From assembly GCA_026874595.1 (NCBI GenBank), contig CM049312.1, forward strand, positions 32,296,956 to 32,360,955: DNA of 64,000 bases. Direction: 5' to 3'. The translations under genes were made by a program, and so were the position numbers. Numbering within the stretch: position 1 is the stretch's first letter; each line of letters begins with the position of its first letter. Shown here piece after piece: positions 1 through 10,442 of the stretch. The notes beneath the pieces are model-generated. The model was not told where the DNA came from. It worked only from the letters and a program-made list of their open reading frames with translations, and searched no databases. This DNA comes from Sipunculus nudus. Lineage: Eukaryota > Annelida > Sipuncula > Golfingiida > Sipunculidae.

Positions 1-410
1 AGGCCCACGTGCCTTCAAAACCCAAAGAAGAGTCCGTAGCTTGAGGGGTTAAAAACCTCCTTTGATTCCTGCGAGGAATTAAAACAGGCTAGGTCCTTTC
101 AAGACTCCTGCAAGGAGTATCCTTTAAATAAGGCTAGGTCATTTTATGACTCTTGCGAGAGTATTTCAAATGAGGCTAGGTCCTCTTACGACAAACAGAA
201 GTTTGTTTCTGCTGAGGAAAATTCCTCTGTTGACTCCCATGAGGAGTTTGATTGTGATAAGGATGTAGATTCCTTTAATGACTCTGAAAAAGAGTTTATG
301 ACAGAGACTATCAGTGTCAGTTCTTTGATTGATGAAACTGAGGTAGTAGATTCCTCTCCTGACACCGAAATGGATTATTTGAGCCATTCATAGATGATGG
401 TTTTGTATCA
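1..410 (+). pseudogene. gag-to-protease linker with Asp-Ser-Cys-Glu-like repeats, copy 1
   Basis: This stretch encodes acidic, low-complexity sequence with recurring 'DSC(E/K)' and 'ARS(F/S)(Q/Y)D' words. It aligns to the better preserved linker of copy 2 (13660-13950). A TGA near position 46 and later frame changes break it. No catalytic function is visible. It is probably a spacer between the nucleocapsid and protease parts of the polyprotein. The left end is cut by the window. Confidence 0.7.
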
Positions 411-790
411 CTTTTAAATGATTCACAGATTCTACTCCTATTGGAATTTTGAGGGACACTAGTTCGGGCCAGACTTTCATGTTAGCAAACACTTTGCAAT
501 TTTCTAATAGGTCTTTCACTGGTGCATATGCACTTGTTAATGATATGTTTTAAGACAATCACACTGCAGTTCTGCTTCACAGTATCCATTTAAAGTCAGA
601 TTTGATTTGTGTGAATATTACTGTGGGCATAAGAACTACTTTACCCTTTCAGGGAATTCAGTTGCTGCTAGACAATGATGTTGCAGGTGACAAAGTACAA
701 CCTGTACCAATAGTGACAGAAAAGCCGACACTTGATCAGGACACTGATCCTGACAGTCAGGAAATTCCTGTTTGTATCCTTCATGTGCTC
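411..790 (+). pseudogene. Retropepsin-like aspartic protease remnant, copy 1
   Basis: The protease would cut the Gag-Pol polyprotein. In one reading frame around 441-490 the sequence reads ILRDTSSGQTFM. The family catalytic triad is Asp-Thr-Gly, and here the Gly codon has become Ser (461-463), so the active site is damaged. A later segment (about 640-690) keeps the hydrophobic LLL-DND flap-distal motif ending in AGD. Stops lie between the two segments. Context (after the linker, before integrase) supports the call. The identification rests on the DTG-like motif plus position. Confidence 0.65.
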
Positions 791-953
791 TAACTAGATC
801 AATGCCAAAGAAAAACACACATGAGGATAATGGTCCAGATAATAATACTCTGGGAATCACTAGTGACTCGTCTAACGACTCGCTCGTACAGGATGCAGCA
901 TTTCAAGGTCAGAACTTATCGCGAAGCAGCATAAGGACCTTGATATTTCATGT

Positions 954-1319
954 TTGTTTCCCAGGGCAGTTTCTAAAGATGAGCTCTCACAGAACCCAAT
1001 TTGTTTCTATGTTAGAAATGGAGTGCTTATGCGTAAATGGCGACCACCTGATGTAAGCGCTGATGAGGAATGGGCCATCAAACACCCTATAGTAATGCCT
1101 GAAAGTTATCGGAATGAAATTCTAAGCATGGCACATGAGGCTCCTTTGTCTGGCATTTTAGGTATAAATAAAACTTATCAGAAAGTTGGTACACACTTCT
1201 ATTGGCCTAACCTCAGGAAACATATTGTACAATATTGTAAACCATGCCATACATTCCAGATGCCCAGAAGCCCAATCAGAATCGTCCTAAAGCCTCACTT
1301 AGGCCTTTTCCTGCTTTAA
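954..1319 (+). pseudogene. Integrase N-terminal zinc-binding (HHCC) segment, copy 1
   Basis: A 121-residue open stretch carries the integrase H2C2 domain. His61 and the Cys95-x2-Cys98 pair are visible, but the second zinc-binding His (present in copy 2 in the context FGHLG) is Ile68 here (codon 1155-1157), so zinc binding would be impaired. The flanking words THFYWP and VQYCK are typical of gypsy-type integrases. The stop at 1317-1319 is a frameshift, and the catalytic core continues in another frame. The first methionine is not a real start: this is an internal polyprotein fragment. Confidence 0.85.
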
Positions 1320-1670
1320 GGAACCTTTTAGTAGGATTGTTATTGACTGTGTTGGACCACTGCCCAAAACAAAATCTGGACATGAATACCTGCTGACAAT
1401 TATGTGCGCATCTACCAGGTTTCATGAGGCAATACCATTGCAAAAAATAATGCCAAATTTGTTGTCTAGGCTCTGACCAAGTTTTTTACGTCTTTTGGAT
1501 TTCCAAAGTCCGTCCAGTCTGACCAAGGGTCTAATTTTATGTCTGGCTTATTCCAGCAAGTAATGCTTGAGCTAGGTATAAAACAGTACAGCTCTTCGCC
1601 ATACCATCCTGAAAGTCAGGGCGCCCTCGAGCATTTTCACCAGACATAAATAAAACATGATATGGACTTA
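1320..1670 (+). pseudogene. Integrase catalytic core (D, D-35-E), copy 1
   Basis: This is the RNase H-fold core that joins retrotransposon DNA to the target. All three catalytic acids are still encoded: Asp at 1345-1347 (context VIDCVG), Asp at 1521-1523 (context QSDQGSNF) and Glu at 1629-1631 (context GALEHFH). Exactly 35 residues separate the last two, with no frameshift between them. A TAG near 1468 and a TAA near 1648 interrupt the frame. The downstream frame is shifted into the 1676-2377 open stretch. Confidence 0.88.
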
Positions 1671-1675
1671 TTGTA

Positions 1676-2377
1676 ATGACCCACAGAAAGACTCGGATGA
1701 AGAATCCACCTATTGATGTTTGCTGTCAGAAAATTCTATCACGAATCCTTGGGTTTCAGCCCTTTAAACTATCTTTTGGACACTCAATTCGCGGTCCATT
1801 GAAACTGCTTAAAGAAAAACTCTTGTGTGAAAATCCTGATTCTCTTAGTTTGTTGCAGTATGTCTCAGTTTTTCGCACTAAACTACGGAATGTTTGTGAG
1901 ATTCCAAATTTAAATCGAAAATCTGAACAAAGTAAAATGAAAACAAAGTATGACAAGCACACTGTAAGCAGGACGTTTGAGCCTGGGGAAAAGGTCCTTG
2001 CCTTAATTTCCACCCCTGACAGACCTCTGCAAGCTAGGTATTTTGGTCCTTACATTGGCGACAAGAAAGTCAGTGATTTAAATTACATACTGTTAACACC
2101 AGATAGGCGTAAGAAAAAACAACTGTGCCATGTTAACATGTTGAAACCATATTATGACAGAAATAGCACATCAGAGATTGTACATAATGTTACTGCTGTT
2201 AATTGTGTAAAAACTGACCCTGACCCAGTTAAAGTAGATATTGATTGTAAGTGTGATGCAGACATTGTGTGTGGAACAGCACCATTAAAAAACTCAGATG
2301 TGCTTAACAACATGGATGCCAAACTGTCACACAGCACAACAACAACAAGACCTCAAGAATCTGCTTTGGAATTTTGA
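1676..2377 (+). pseudogene. Integrase C-terminal region with GPY/F module, copy 1
   Basis: A 233-residue open stretch. Residues 89-145 form the basic GPY/F module seen at the C-terminus of many Ty3/gypsy integrases: FEPGEKVLAL followed by ARYFGPY (GPY at residues 124-126), then a lysine-rich RRKKKQ. The remaining residues (about 150-233) are an acidic, poorly conserved linker. In a classical Ty3/gypsy element this module would end the pol polyprotein. Here reverse transcriptase follows about 50-100 bp later. The methionine at 1676 is not a true start because the core domain lies upstream in another frame. Confidence 0.88.
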
Positions 2378-2399
2378 ACATTTGTTAAGTGACATTCCA

Positions 2400-3290
2400 A
2401 CCGAACTAACATATTGTGCCATGACATCAATGTTCGCGAGGCAAGAGCATCCAAGCAGCATCCCTATGGACTGAATCCAGAAAAGCAAAAGTATCTACAA
2501 GATGAGGTTCAATATTTGCTGGACAATGATTTTATTGAACCTAGTAACAGTAACTGGAGTTCACAATGTATTCTTGTCAAAACCTGATGGAAGTTACCGT
2601 ATGTGCACAGATTATCGAAAACTGAAATCTGTCACCAAGACTGACACGTTCCCGATTCTGAGGATCGATGATTGTTTTGAAAGAGTCGGTAGCTCCAGAT
2701 AGTTTCCAAGTTTGACTTGCTAAAAGGATTCTGGCAAGTTCCGCTGACAGAACGAGCGAAAGAAGTGTCCGCATTTGTGACGCTGCAAGGACTGTACCAA
2801 TATAAAGTTATGCCATTTGGCATGAAGAACTCGCCAGCCACGTTTCAGCGTCTCATCTATCTGGTTGTCAAGGACATTCAGGGCTGCGTTGCATATATTG
2901 ATGACCTTACCATGTACAGCGACACCTGGGAGAAACATCTGCAAATTCTTCGGGACCTCTGCGAAAGACTCAGTGAAGCACGTCTGACCGTCAACTTAGT
3001 TTAATCTGAGTTTTGTCATGCACAGTTGACATTTTTGGGTCATATTGTATGGCAGGGTCAGGTAAAACCTCTTGATGTAAAAATAAGTGCTATTTCTGCA
3101 TTTCCTAGACCAGAGAACAAAAAACAAATAATGCGTCTTCTTGGTATGGTTGGATATTACAGGAAGTTTTGTCCAAAATTTTCTGCTGTAGCTGAACATT
3201 TGACTAATTTGTTAAAGAAGAAACAAAAGTTTGTATGGAATGTTCAGTGTGAAAATGCATTTCAGAATTTGTAAGCAATTCTGCAAAGCT
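2400..3290 (+). pseudogene. Reverse transcriptase remnant, copy 1
   Basis: RT would copy element RNA into DNA. Recognisable blocks in order: the fingers region around 2490-2660 (frames mixed, TDYRKL and SVTKTDTFP), motif A with FDLL..FW.VPL at 2710-2750, PFGMKNSPATFQ at about 2814-2850, and the catalytic YIDD box at 2894-2905. A thumb segment begins near 3016 (TFLGH, then LGMVGYYRKF). Frameshifts occur near 2575, 2700 and 3001, and a TAA near 3271 ends the last piece. RT lies downstream of integrase, unlike the usual Ty3/gypsy order. Confidence 0.9.
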
Positions 3291-3705
3291 CACCAGTTTT
3301 GGTAGCTCCAGACTTTTTCTGTACCTTTTAAGTTAGCTATGAATGCTAGTGATATTGCTGCTGGTGCCGAAGAAGGCAATGATGGCATAGATCATCCATT
3401 TTTGTTATTTCTGAAGAAAGTTTAATGCAAACCAGAAAAACTACTCCACTATTAAAAAAGAATGTTTGGCTTTGATTCTGACATTGCAACACTTTGAAGT
3501 TTATGTTACTTCATCAGTCAAGCCTATCATTGTCTTGAGTGATCACAATCCCCTAACGTTCATGAACAAGTTGAAGTGGAAAAATCAAAGATTGTTGAGA
3601 TGGAGTTTGTTCTTTCAGGATTACAATCTTGAAATCAGACACATGAAAGGGAAGATAATGCACTTGCTGATTGCTTATCGAGATGTTTATGAAATGTTGT
3701 AGACG
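3291..3705 (+). pseudogene. RNase H remnant, copy 1
   Basis: The RNase H domain would remove template RNA. The open stretch 3466-3702 keeps the VLSDHNPLTFMN motif with its catalytic Asp, then QRLLRW and IRHMKGK. One missing A just after GK shifts the frame, so the terminal Asp motif that follows in related elements is read out of frame here. The first catalytic Asp region (about 3340-3380) is damaged by a deletion relative to copy 2 (16780-16840). This is the 3'-most coding part before the hairpin and polypurine tract. Confidence 0.85.
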
Positions 3706-3780
3706 AGATGTTTTTATTATGTTGTAAATAAGATGATTTTTTGAGATATTGTAAAAATTAAGTGATTGTGATCGCAAAAA

Positions 3781-3803
3781 GAAAGTTTTCCGAGAAAACT
3801 TTC
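3781..3803 (+). other. Perfect hairpin upstream of the polypurine tract, copy 1
   Basis: Ten-base arms GAAAGTTTTC and GAAAACTTTC pair perfectly around a CGA loop. Copy 2 keeps the same loop and a 6-bp stem at 17206-17220. It lies 7 bp before the polypurine tract. Confidence 0.8.
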
Positions 3804-3810
3804 TTTTCTT

Positions 3811-3823
3811 ACAGAAGGGAGAG
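3811..3823 (+). promoter_or_regulatory. Polypurine tract (plus-strand primer), copy 1
   Basis: The purine-rich run ACAGAAGGGAGAG directly precedes the TGTTAC start of the LTR, where plus-strand DNA synthesis would be primed. Copy 2 has ACAGGAGGGGAAT in the same place (17237-17249). Confidence 0.8.
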
Positions 3824-4051
3824 TGTTACAGATGTCTGTGTGCAGGGATGTTCCATGTGTTGTTGACATTTGGTTCGTGTAGCAGGCATAGCTCGTCTGG
3901 CCGAGCCGGGCCGGCTCACATGTGAACCCTGCCATGTACAAGGACAGTTTTCTTGTTCTAGATGTTTCCTGTAACGCGTGTGTACTGTATATTATGTTAG
4001 ATTCTTTGGATTGTACGGGAAGTGGAAAGTTCTCGGCTTGGGGTGAGAAGT

Positions 4052-4060
4052 TATAAATAG
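4052..4060 (+). promoter_or_regulatory. LTR TATA box
   Basis: TATAAATAG sits in the LTR about 230 bp from its start, followed by GGGCTGTGTTTTAGAGC and a GA-rich leader. The same site is intact in the minus-strand LTR (60964-60972) and mutated to TGTAAATAG in the solo LTR at 43337. Confidence 0.7.
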
Positions 4061-4475
4061 AGGGCTGTGTTTTAGAGCCGAGAGAGAGAGAGGAGAGAAA
4101 TATTCCAGCGGACACAGAGGCGTGTAAGTCAGTTGTAGACCGTTTCCGATAAATGCGGCAATTATAGATTTTCTTCTAAATTTGTGACGGATCTTATACA
4201 GTCTTCAGTTTGCTTTCGGGATTATAACAAGAACTTCACTTTGGATAAGGGCGGATTGATTTTGTGAATGAACTGGACTCTTTTTCACTGAGAAGATTTG
4301 TGTAAACTGTTCATCTGGGTTGTACTTTATAAAAGACTTGTTTTACTCTCTGACAGTGGTGGTATCTAGGTACTGTACACTTTATTTATATACTTGTATT
4401 GATTTACTGTTGTACTGTTGTTTAACTGTGTAATTGTATTGATTAAGTGTACTGTAATGTTAGGATTGTTTTAAG

Positions 4476-4481
4476 AATAAA
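4476..4481 (+). promoter_or_regulatory. LTR polyadenylation signal
   Basis: AATAAA lies in the second half of the LTR, conserved at the equivalent position in the solo LTR (43724-43729) and the minus-strand LTR (60582-60587, as TTTATT). Confidence 0.65.
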
Positions 4482-4635
4482 TTATAATAATTTGTTAACA
4501 AAAATACACTGACTTCTTTATTCATTCCCCTAGACATTTCACGCTGCCTAATGTTACAGAATCTGATTTATTTTTGTCTCCATTACAAAATTTATGTTCG
4601 TCACGACTACGTGATCTGTTGATATTATATTAACA

Positions 4636-5179
4636 CACTGTCATCATGCAATAATAGAATATGTAAAATAATTCGTATCTTCAGAAAATATCATCATCCC
4701 TTTAATCCTAAACGACCATTTAGATAAAGAATTATGCTTAAATCATTCTATTGAACGTTTTGAGACGGAAGCTAGCCTTTCCATAAAGGCCACTTTGACT
4801 TCATCAGTTAGGTTTTGATGGTACCAATGATGGCAGCCATTTCTGAAACCATTGATGTCCACACTCATATGGGCCTTGTTTCAACGGGACATCATGTCTT
4901 TTGGGCTCCGGAAAGGTAACTTTTGTCCCCCTTTTACTTTATCGTAGAAAATCAATTTTTTTACCTACAGCGAATTCTAGCTTTATCCGTCGGCCATTTT
5001 TTTTATTCCTCACACATTCTTGCTTTATGCCTCTCATGTCAAGTAAATTCAGTAAATGGTATTGTATTGTACTGCATGTTCTTTAAACTGAACAACACTT
5101 GTTATCAGAAATATAACCAGTCAGATATTCTCAGGGGTACGTTTTTGTCCTCTTAGTATAACAAGTGATCCATGGCCAT
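4636..5179. other. No gene recognised
   Basis: AT-rich sequence right of the LTR. Open frames here are short and overlap each other in different frames. No motif seen. Confidence 0.6.
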
Positions 5180-5300
5180 GACGCTGAGCTGTCTTGAACA
5201 GTCTTATGTTAAAATTTTAGTGCTAAAACACATATAACAGGAATAACTCGCAATATATAGGTCACAATGACCTAATTTATGGTATGCCTGGTGCCTTTTA
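5180..5300 (+). repeat. Dispersed repeat with AGGTCA palindrome, copy a
   Basis: Shares the pattern GCTAAAACACA...ACTCGCAATATA then AGGTCACAATGACCT (5259-5273) with segments at 6330-6500 and 6830-7050. Boundaries are approximate. Class unknown. Confidence 0.55.
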
Positions 5301-5612
5301 ACATCGGGTCTACGTAGAGTTGTGTAGTGCGGCGTACTCGTACGCCGAAAGTAGGCGGCGTACTCATGAAAAAAAAATTGCTTAAGTTATGAGAACGATA
5401 ACGTATGGTTGCGTATCCTGTACATAGGTACCGCCTACCTACATGGCATATGCAGTTGGCTTACCTGCGAGTAGGAGTGCGTATAATGTACGTAGGTTGC
5501 GTACGTACACATAGGTCTGGCGTACATTAGCATACAGAAGCGTAGTGTTACGTAGTCTTGCGTAAAAAATGCAAAATTTCTGCGTCCATCGCTCTACGCC
5601 GACAGTACGCAA
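5300..5612. repeat. GCGTAC/TACG word-rich tract
   Basis: Many overlapping variants of GCGTA, TACGT and TACGCC, including the near-palindrome GGCGTAC-TC-GTACGCC at its left end and CTACGCCGACAGTACGC at its right end. The ends are roughly inverted, suggesting a foldback-like non-autonomous element. A second word-rich element is at 34590-35310. Confidence 0.5.
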
Positions 5613-6329
5613 AAAAATTTTAAACTTTAAAAATGAAACTTAAAAAATGAAACTTTAGAGTGACGTGTTTACAGAAGGACTTGTAAACGGCCGACGTGTT
5701 TCTGCCATGGTGACGCCCAGCGAAAAGACCAGGACAACTGATACGAATTAATACTGAAAATTGTCGTGCGCGGTGGCATATACCGGCACTGAGTCCAGGA
5801 TACATCCAGGATTATACTGCAGTGACATAAATTATCTAAGTGTTGTTACAGAGAAGGCTGTGAGCCTATTTGTTGGTGAATCAGGATTTCGCCTTGTATG
5901 GCGATGGCGTACTTCTGTGGAGACTGTCACGACAGCTCTGTTTAGGGAAGAGAAGTGAGTGTCTGCGATAAGGAGCCTAGACTAGAGGAGTGCATACAAA
6001 GTCATGTGCGCGACGATCATGTAACCAGCAGTCTTGTCGCCAAGATGAACTTTCCGTGTGTAGTGTGCATTCAGGGCTAATCAGGACTAAGTGATTTTGT
6101 GTTATCTTATGGATATTAAAAATCTTCATAACATGTGTGTGAAACGCCTCTCAAGAGAAATGTAAGTTTGAATTTAATACATCTTGGTTTTTGTTAGTCA
6201 CATCTTTGTCATCTTTATTGAGTGTATGTGTGAGTTCCAGCCGGTTAAATTCACTGTTTAAAATAATCTAAATAATCCATTCCTTCGGGGGTGTGAAATG
6301 CACAATGTTTTAGTTTTAGAGTTGAGTGA
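5613..6329. other. No gene recognised
   Basis: Unannotated. A 65-codon open frame near 5761 has no recognisable motif. Confidence 0.5.
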
Positions 6330-6500
6330 CAAATTTTTGTTTGAGAACACTAATGTAAGTCAGATTTTTTAAGTACTAAAAACACAAAAATGCACGTTCT
6401 CGCAAAATATATGTCACAGTGACCTACAAAGTACCTACCAAAATAATACGCAAAAAAAGTTTCTAGTTCAAACAGTTACGATTAGTGACCTGTTAACAAC
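6330..6500 (+). repeat. Dispersed repeat with AGGTCA-type palindrome, copy b
   Basis: Related to 5180-5300 and 6830-7050: AAAAACACAAAAATGCACG, then ATGTCACAGTGACCT at 6411-6425, then GTACCTACCAAAATAA. Boundaries approximate. Confidence 0.55.
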
Positions 6501-6829
6501 TGGCCAGTCGTGATTAATGAGTACAAAAAAAATACAATAAAGAAATATGAAGGAAATGTAAACAATGCTACCAGTCTTCCATGGCTGATAGGGCATTCGA
6601 TGATCAATAAGTCTTTCAAATTTAAGAAAGATCCTAGGAATATGACTGAGATATTCTATCTAAAGCTTGAATTTCAAATATCAATAACTGAAAATGTTAA
6701 AATTTTGCAATTGTGTCCGCCTCAGTCCAGAAGAACTGACTGGGCCGATTTTCTTAAATGTTATGCACGGTAACAATGTTATATGTGCAGTTGATGTACA
6801 ATATTTAATTTAGGGTCTAAGTGCATTAT

Positions 6830-7050
6830 TTTTGTATTGCAGCCCAGAACACTTATACAAACCTGATTTTCAAAGTGCTAAATCACAAACACGCACGTAA
6901 CTCCAAAATATGGGTCATAGTGGCCTGCATTTTGGTATGCAAGAAGATTTTCCAAGGACCTACGTCAATGATAAATAAAAAGTTTCTTGGTCCAAAGGTT
7001 ATAATTTCTATCTTGTTAAATCTCGGTCGGCCGGACAGCCGGCCTATGCT
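6830..7050 (+). repeat. Dispersed repeat with AGGTCA-type palindrome, copy c
   Basis: AAATCACAAACACGCACGTAA followed by GGGTCATAGTGGCCT (6912-6926, diverged) and AAAAAGTTTCTTGGTCCAAA, which parallels AAAAAGTTTCTAGTTCAAA in copy b. It ends beside a GC-rich hairpin, GGCCGG-ACA-GCCGGCC (about 7027-7043). Confidence 0.55.
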
Positions 7051-7444
7051 CATGTGAGGTGAAAAGGGGGTTGGGGCTTGGCTTGTATTATTTTGAAAAT
7101 CGGTCCTTATTCTATGGGCAATGTTGGCTTTTCGATGCCATGAGGTTGGACTCCTTTGGACCCACGTGTTCTCAGCGAGCAATTGCCATTCTCTGTCATA
7201 GGCATTCTGTTACAGTTCATCATATCCTTTAAGAGTTGAGTGTATAGGAAAAGGTGAATCATTTAACACGTGAAAAATGAGCAAACTAGCTTTCATTGGT
7301 CCACATCGTGTTTAAAACCCATTTCCATGCTAATCTGTACTAACTTCGTCAATTTTGTAGGAGTATCTGAGTTAAACCTGGACAAGAACTGGACACTAAG
7401 GGTAATTTCGAGGTCTGCAGCGTCAAGGCCGCACTATAGAAACT

Positions 7445-7510
7445 GGTGTGTAGCCTCGTGGTTAAGGCGCTGGATATCCGAGCTGAAGATCCCAACCGGT
7501 GCCTAAAAGG
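7445..7510 (+). mobile_element. tRNA-derived SINE-like head
   Basis: TAGCCTCGTGGTTAAGG (7451-7467) fits a pol III A box of a tRNA-like molecule. A degenerate B-box-like AAGATCCCAACCGG follows about 25 bp later. Only the head is recognisable and the tail boundary is unclear. Confidence 0.5.
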
Positions 7511-7910
7511 CATATCTTTAAATTTTTGTCATGCAGTACATATTTAGGTCTTGTAAGATGCCTCCACTGTTCTAGTGGTCATATGAACAGACTGAAGACC
7601 AATGGTTTTGCATTTGGCTACTGTGATCTCATTGGAATACTGGAGCTCTGGTTAAATATGATACATACACTCAACCTTCGTCGTTTCTAATATAAATTCA
7701 AATTGCTCATATATGCAAACGATAAATCTGTTCCCATGATACAGATAAAGAACTAAAGTTACAACCGGCAAACATTCCTAAGGTCGTAATCGTTGTATAA
7801 ATAAACATTAGTCGTATTTATAAATGAGAGTATATTGTACTCACATATACAAAACCGTCCACGTGTCGACTTACATTTTAAAATGTACTTATATTGTGTA
7901 AATGTACTTA

Positions 7911-8017
7911 TACCGTAACAACTCGAAATTAGGACCACCATCGGGACCTAGATAGAGTGGTTGCATTTGCGAGGTGGTCACTATACCCAGGTGGTCGTTT
8001 GGCGAGGTTTGACTGTA
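7911..8017. mobile_element. Mariner-type MITE, about 107 bp
   Basis: Inverted ends with an AACTCG/CGAGGTTTGACTG pattern and internal GACCACC / GGTGGTC words. The same family is clearer at 46776-46963. The right end CGAGGTTTGACTGTA matches Tc1/mariner-style CAGT ends next to TA. Confidence 0.65.
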
Positions 8018-10190
8018 TTTGTAAATTCACGGCTGTAACTCGAGCTTCAGTGTCATCATATTAAGAAGGAAAAAAATAATTCCCCCGTTGTAATTAAAAA
8101 AATGGCCTTCTTTGAATTTTATTTAATTTTTATTTTAACAAATATGTGATGTGTTGTTCTTTATACTGATCAGCATTCCATTGTGTCATGTCGCATGTGT
8201 CATGGACCTCATTTAAAACAGCCAATTAGCTTAACAGGTTGTCAAGGTGCAATGTGTTTGAAATGAATAAACATGCATGCCCCGATCTGATACAAAGTTG
8301 CCTAGATTTGATACCAAGTTGCAATCAGTTAAGAGTGCATGATCGCCTGGTGTTTGACATCAACAAAAGAATATTGTCATAATAAGAGTCCGTGTACGTG
8401 AAAAAAAAAACATATAAAAAATAACATCTTTAGGGACTTGTTACAAGACTCGTTAGAGCTAAACATGTTTCGCTTCACTTATTATTTGATTGATATTCAA
8501 TATCCAATGCTTTGGACATATTTTACACTTGGTATTACGTGAATGGTCGTAAACAAATAGAGGACCTTGGATCACCTTGTTAATATAAATTATGCTTTAT
8601 TCGTCTTTCCATTAGATACACGCCTGACTGACCGATAAAATGACGCATGTTGCAACACGCCCAGGTTACATACTGACGACCAGGGTTTTGTGTGTACAAA
8701 TTAGTTATGCTTTTCAAGGCATTGTATTTTATTACATAAATATTCCTAGCGACTGTCCAGTCTGCTGTATCTTTATTGTCTGGGGTAAATCCAGCGGGAA
8801 TACAGACCGTTGTTCTTTTTTTTCTGTCTGGATATGTTCGCAATGAGGTTCAGTGAGCTACGAAATGAAAAACAGCGACACACCATTAAATAAACATCAT
8901 TATCTTTTTTCTCTTTCATACACTGACAATGTCATCAAACCCATGTCGGTCTACATCTGGTGTGTAACGGTTGGTATCACACGGTATGTATCAGTATGTG
9001 TATTAAAAATATAATATATACTTATTATTCTTTGGTCCTTTTTCCGTCTTATGAACAGATTATTATGATATTATTATGATACAGATTTTATTTCAAAAAG
9101 AGACTGTCTGTGAAATGTGTTTACAGTTTGGACCGATCCTTTTAAAAGCAAGAATCAAATGAATGTGCTTATGCATGTTAACACATCAACCCAAGCAAAA
9201 GGTTGTTACAGGCTAAACAAAATTTGCCCACTGAAATAAACAGTAGATTTGAATCACACTTGTGTAGACTGTTTTTGCGGATTCCGATAATAACCTCAAA
9301 CTACAATGTAATTCTGAGCACACACCCATGGGTCTCATCGATGTGAGCGAGTCACTGGATATAAGAAAACACAGTGAAACTAACGAATCTTAATCACTCT
9401 TGAAAAAATGAAAAAAAAATGTTTCAAATTCAATTTTTATATGATTTAGAATAATGGAAAATTTAATTCCGCTTGCAAGATTTGTTATATCATGTTAGTC
9501 GATGGAGGTGGAACGATATCGAGTGGATTATTAGTGGCTCGCTAAGATAAGTTACTATAAAATTATAATATACATTCTTCAAAGACTAATACAAGATGTT
9601 TAAGCATGTGCGCATTTCAGCCTATCTTTGTCACGATCAAGTTTTTAATATGCTCCTTAACGACAACTTCTTCAATGACTTTTAAATATCTGCAAAATAG
9701 TTATAACAGCCCATTGTACAACTACCACACGTAACACCTGTTATCGCTTACTCTGGCTGTCGGATGAGATTTTTTGGTACAATTTGTACATATTATTTGT
9801 CATATCTAGGTCGAAATGATTTTTTTATAATCAATCGCCAATTTTTGAGAAACTATAGACACAAAAAGTGATTAGAATCGGCCTTGTCAGTCAGAGACTG
9901 CATACCTTCGATATCTCCTAATTTTTTACTATATCTGTTATCTAGCTGTTGACCATTAAAAACCCCAAGGCCAGTTGCATATCAAGATTTTTAACGTCTC
10001 TCACTTCATTGCTTGTCAGACGCCTAGGCTTTCTTGTGATTATTTCATGCACAAGTAACCTGATCAATATCTTAAGGAGCGAGAATTGAGAACCAGTGAC
10101 AATGGGTAGTGAACACATTTTTGTTTTATTGACACTTTGAGAATGAAACAAACCCACCAGAATAGTAACGCTATTCTCCACTCCGATTTG

Positions 10191-10192
<2 letters not shown>
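8018..10192. other. No gene recognised
   Basis: AT-rich non-coding sequence. Open frames at 8580-8846 occur on both strands of the same segment and lack any domain motif. Confidence 0.55.
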
Positions 10193-10242
<50 letters not shown>

Positions 10243-10381
10243 TGATATCTCTTTTGTCAAACGTAGCTTACTGTTAAGAGTTATTACATGCTATGGTCAA
10301 ACAAACGCGCTCAATAATTATCCTAGGTATCGATATCAGTGCTTTCGCTTTTTATTTTCAAAGATCCACTAAACAAAAAAG

Positions 10382-10429
<48 letters not shown>

Positions 10430-10442
10430 AAATATATATATA
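10193..10442. repeat. Two (AT)n microsatellites
   Basis: Long AT dinucleotide runs at 10193-10239 and 10384-10442. Confidence 0.95.

Larger units (their letters stand above)
1..4635 (+). mobile_element. Gmr1-like Ty3/gypsy LTR retrotransposon, copy 1 (5' end outside window)
   Basis: A degraded LTR retrotransposon enters from the left edge. Order seen: gag-to-protease linker, protease, integrase (zinc finger, DDE core, GPY/F C-terminus), reverse transcriptase, RNase H, a hairpin, a polypurine tract and a full 812-bp 3' LTR. Every domain is broken by stops or frameshifts, so it cannot make its proteins. It matches copy 2 (12422-17554) along its length. Integrase before RT is unlike classical Ty3/gypsy but matches what is known of Gmr1-type elements. 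The 3' LTR ends TTAACA and is followed by non-microsatellite DNA. Confidence 0.93.
3824..4635 (+). mobile_element. 3' long terminal repeat of copy 1 (812 bp)
   Basis: It starts TGTTACAG after the polypurine tract and ends TTAACA (degenerate GTAACA). It aligns for most of its length with the solo LTRs at 43078-43888 and 60427-61243 and has almost the same length. It contains TATAAATAG (4052-4060), a GA-rich leader and AATAAA (4476-4481), so U3, R and U5 can be placed. No long coding frame. Confidence 0.93.

Noticed and set aside
1756-2337. Minus-strand frames over the retrotransposon pol regions (also 13804-14064, 15239-15463, 16257-16568)
   Set aside because: Shadows of the plus-strand integrase and RT sequence.
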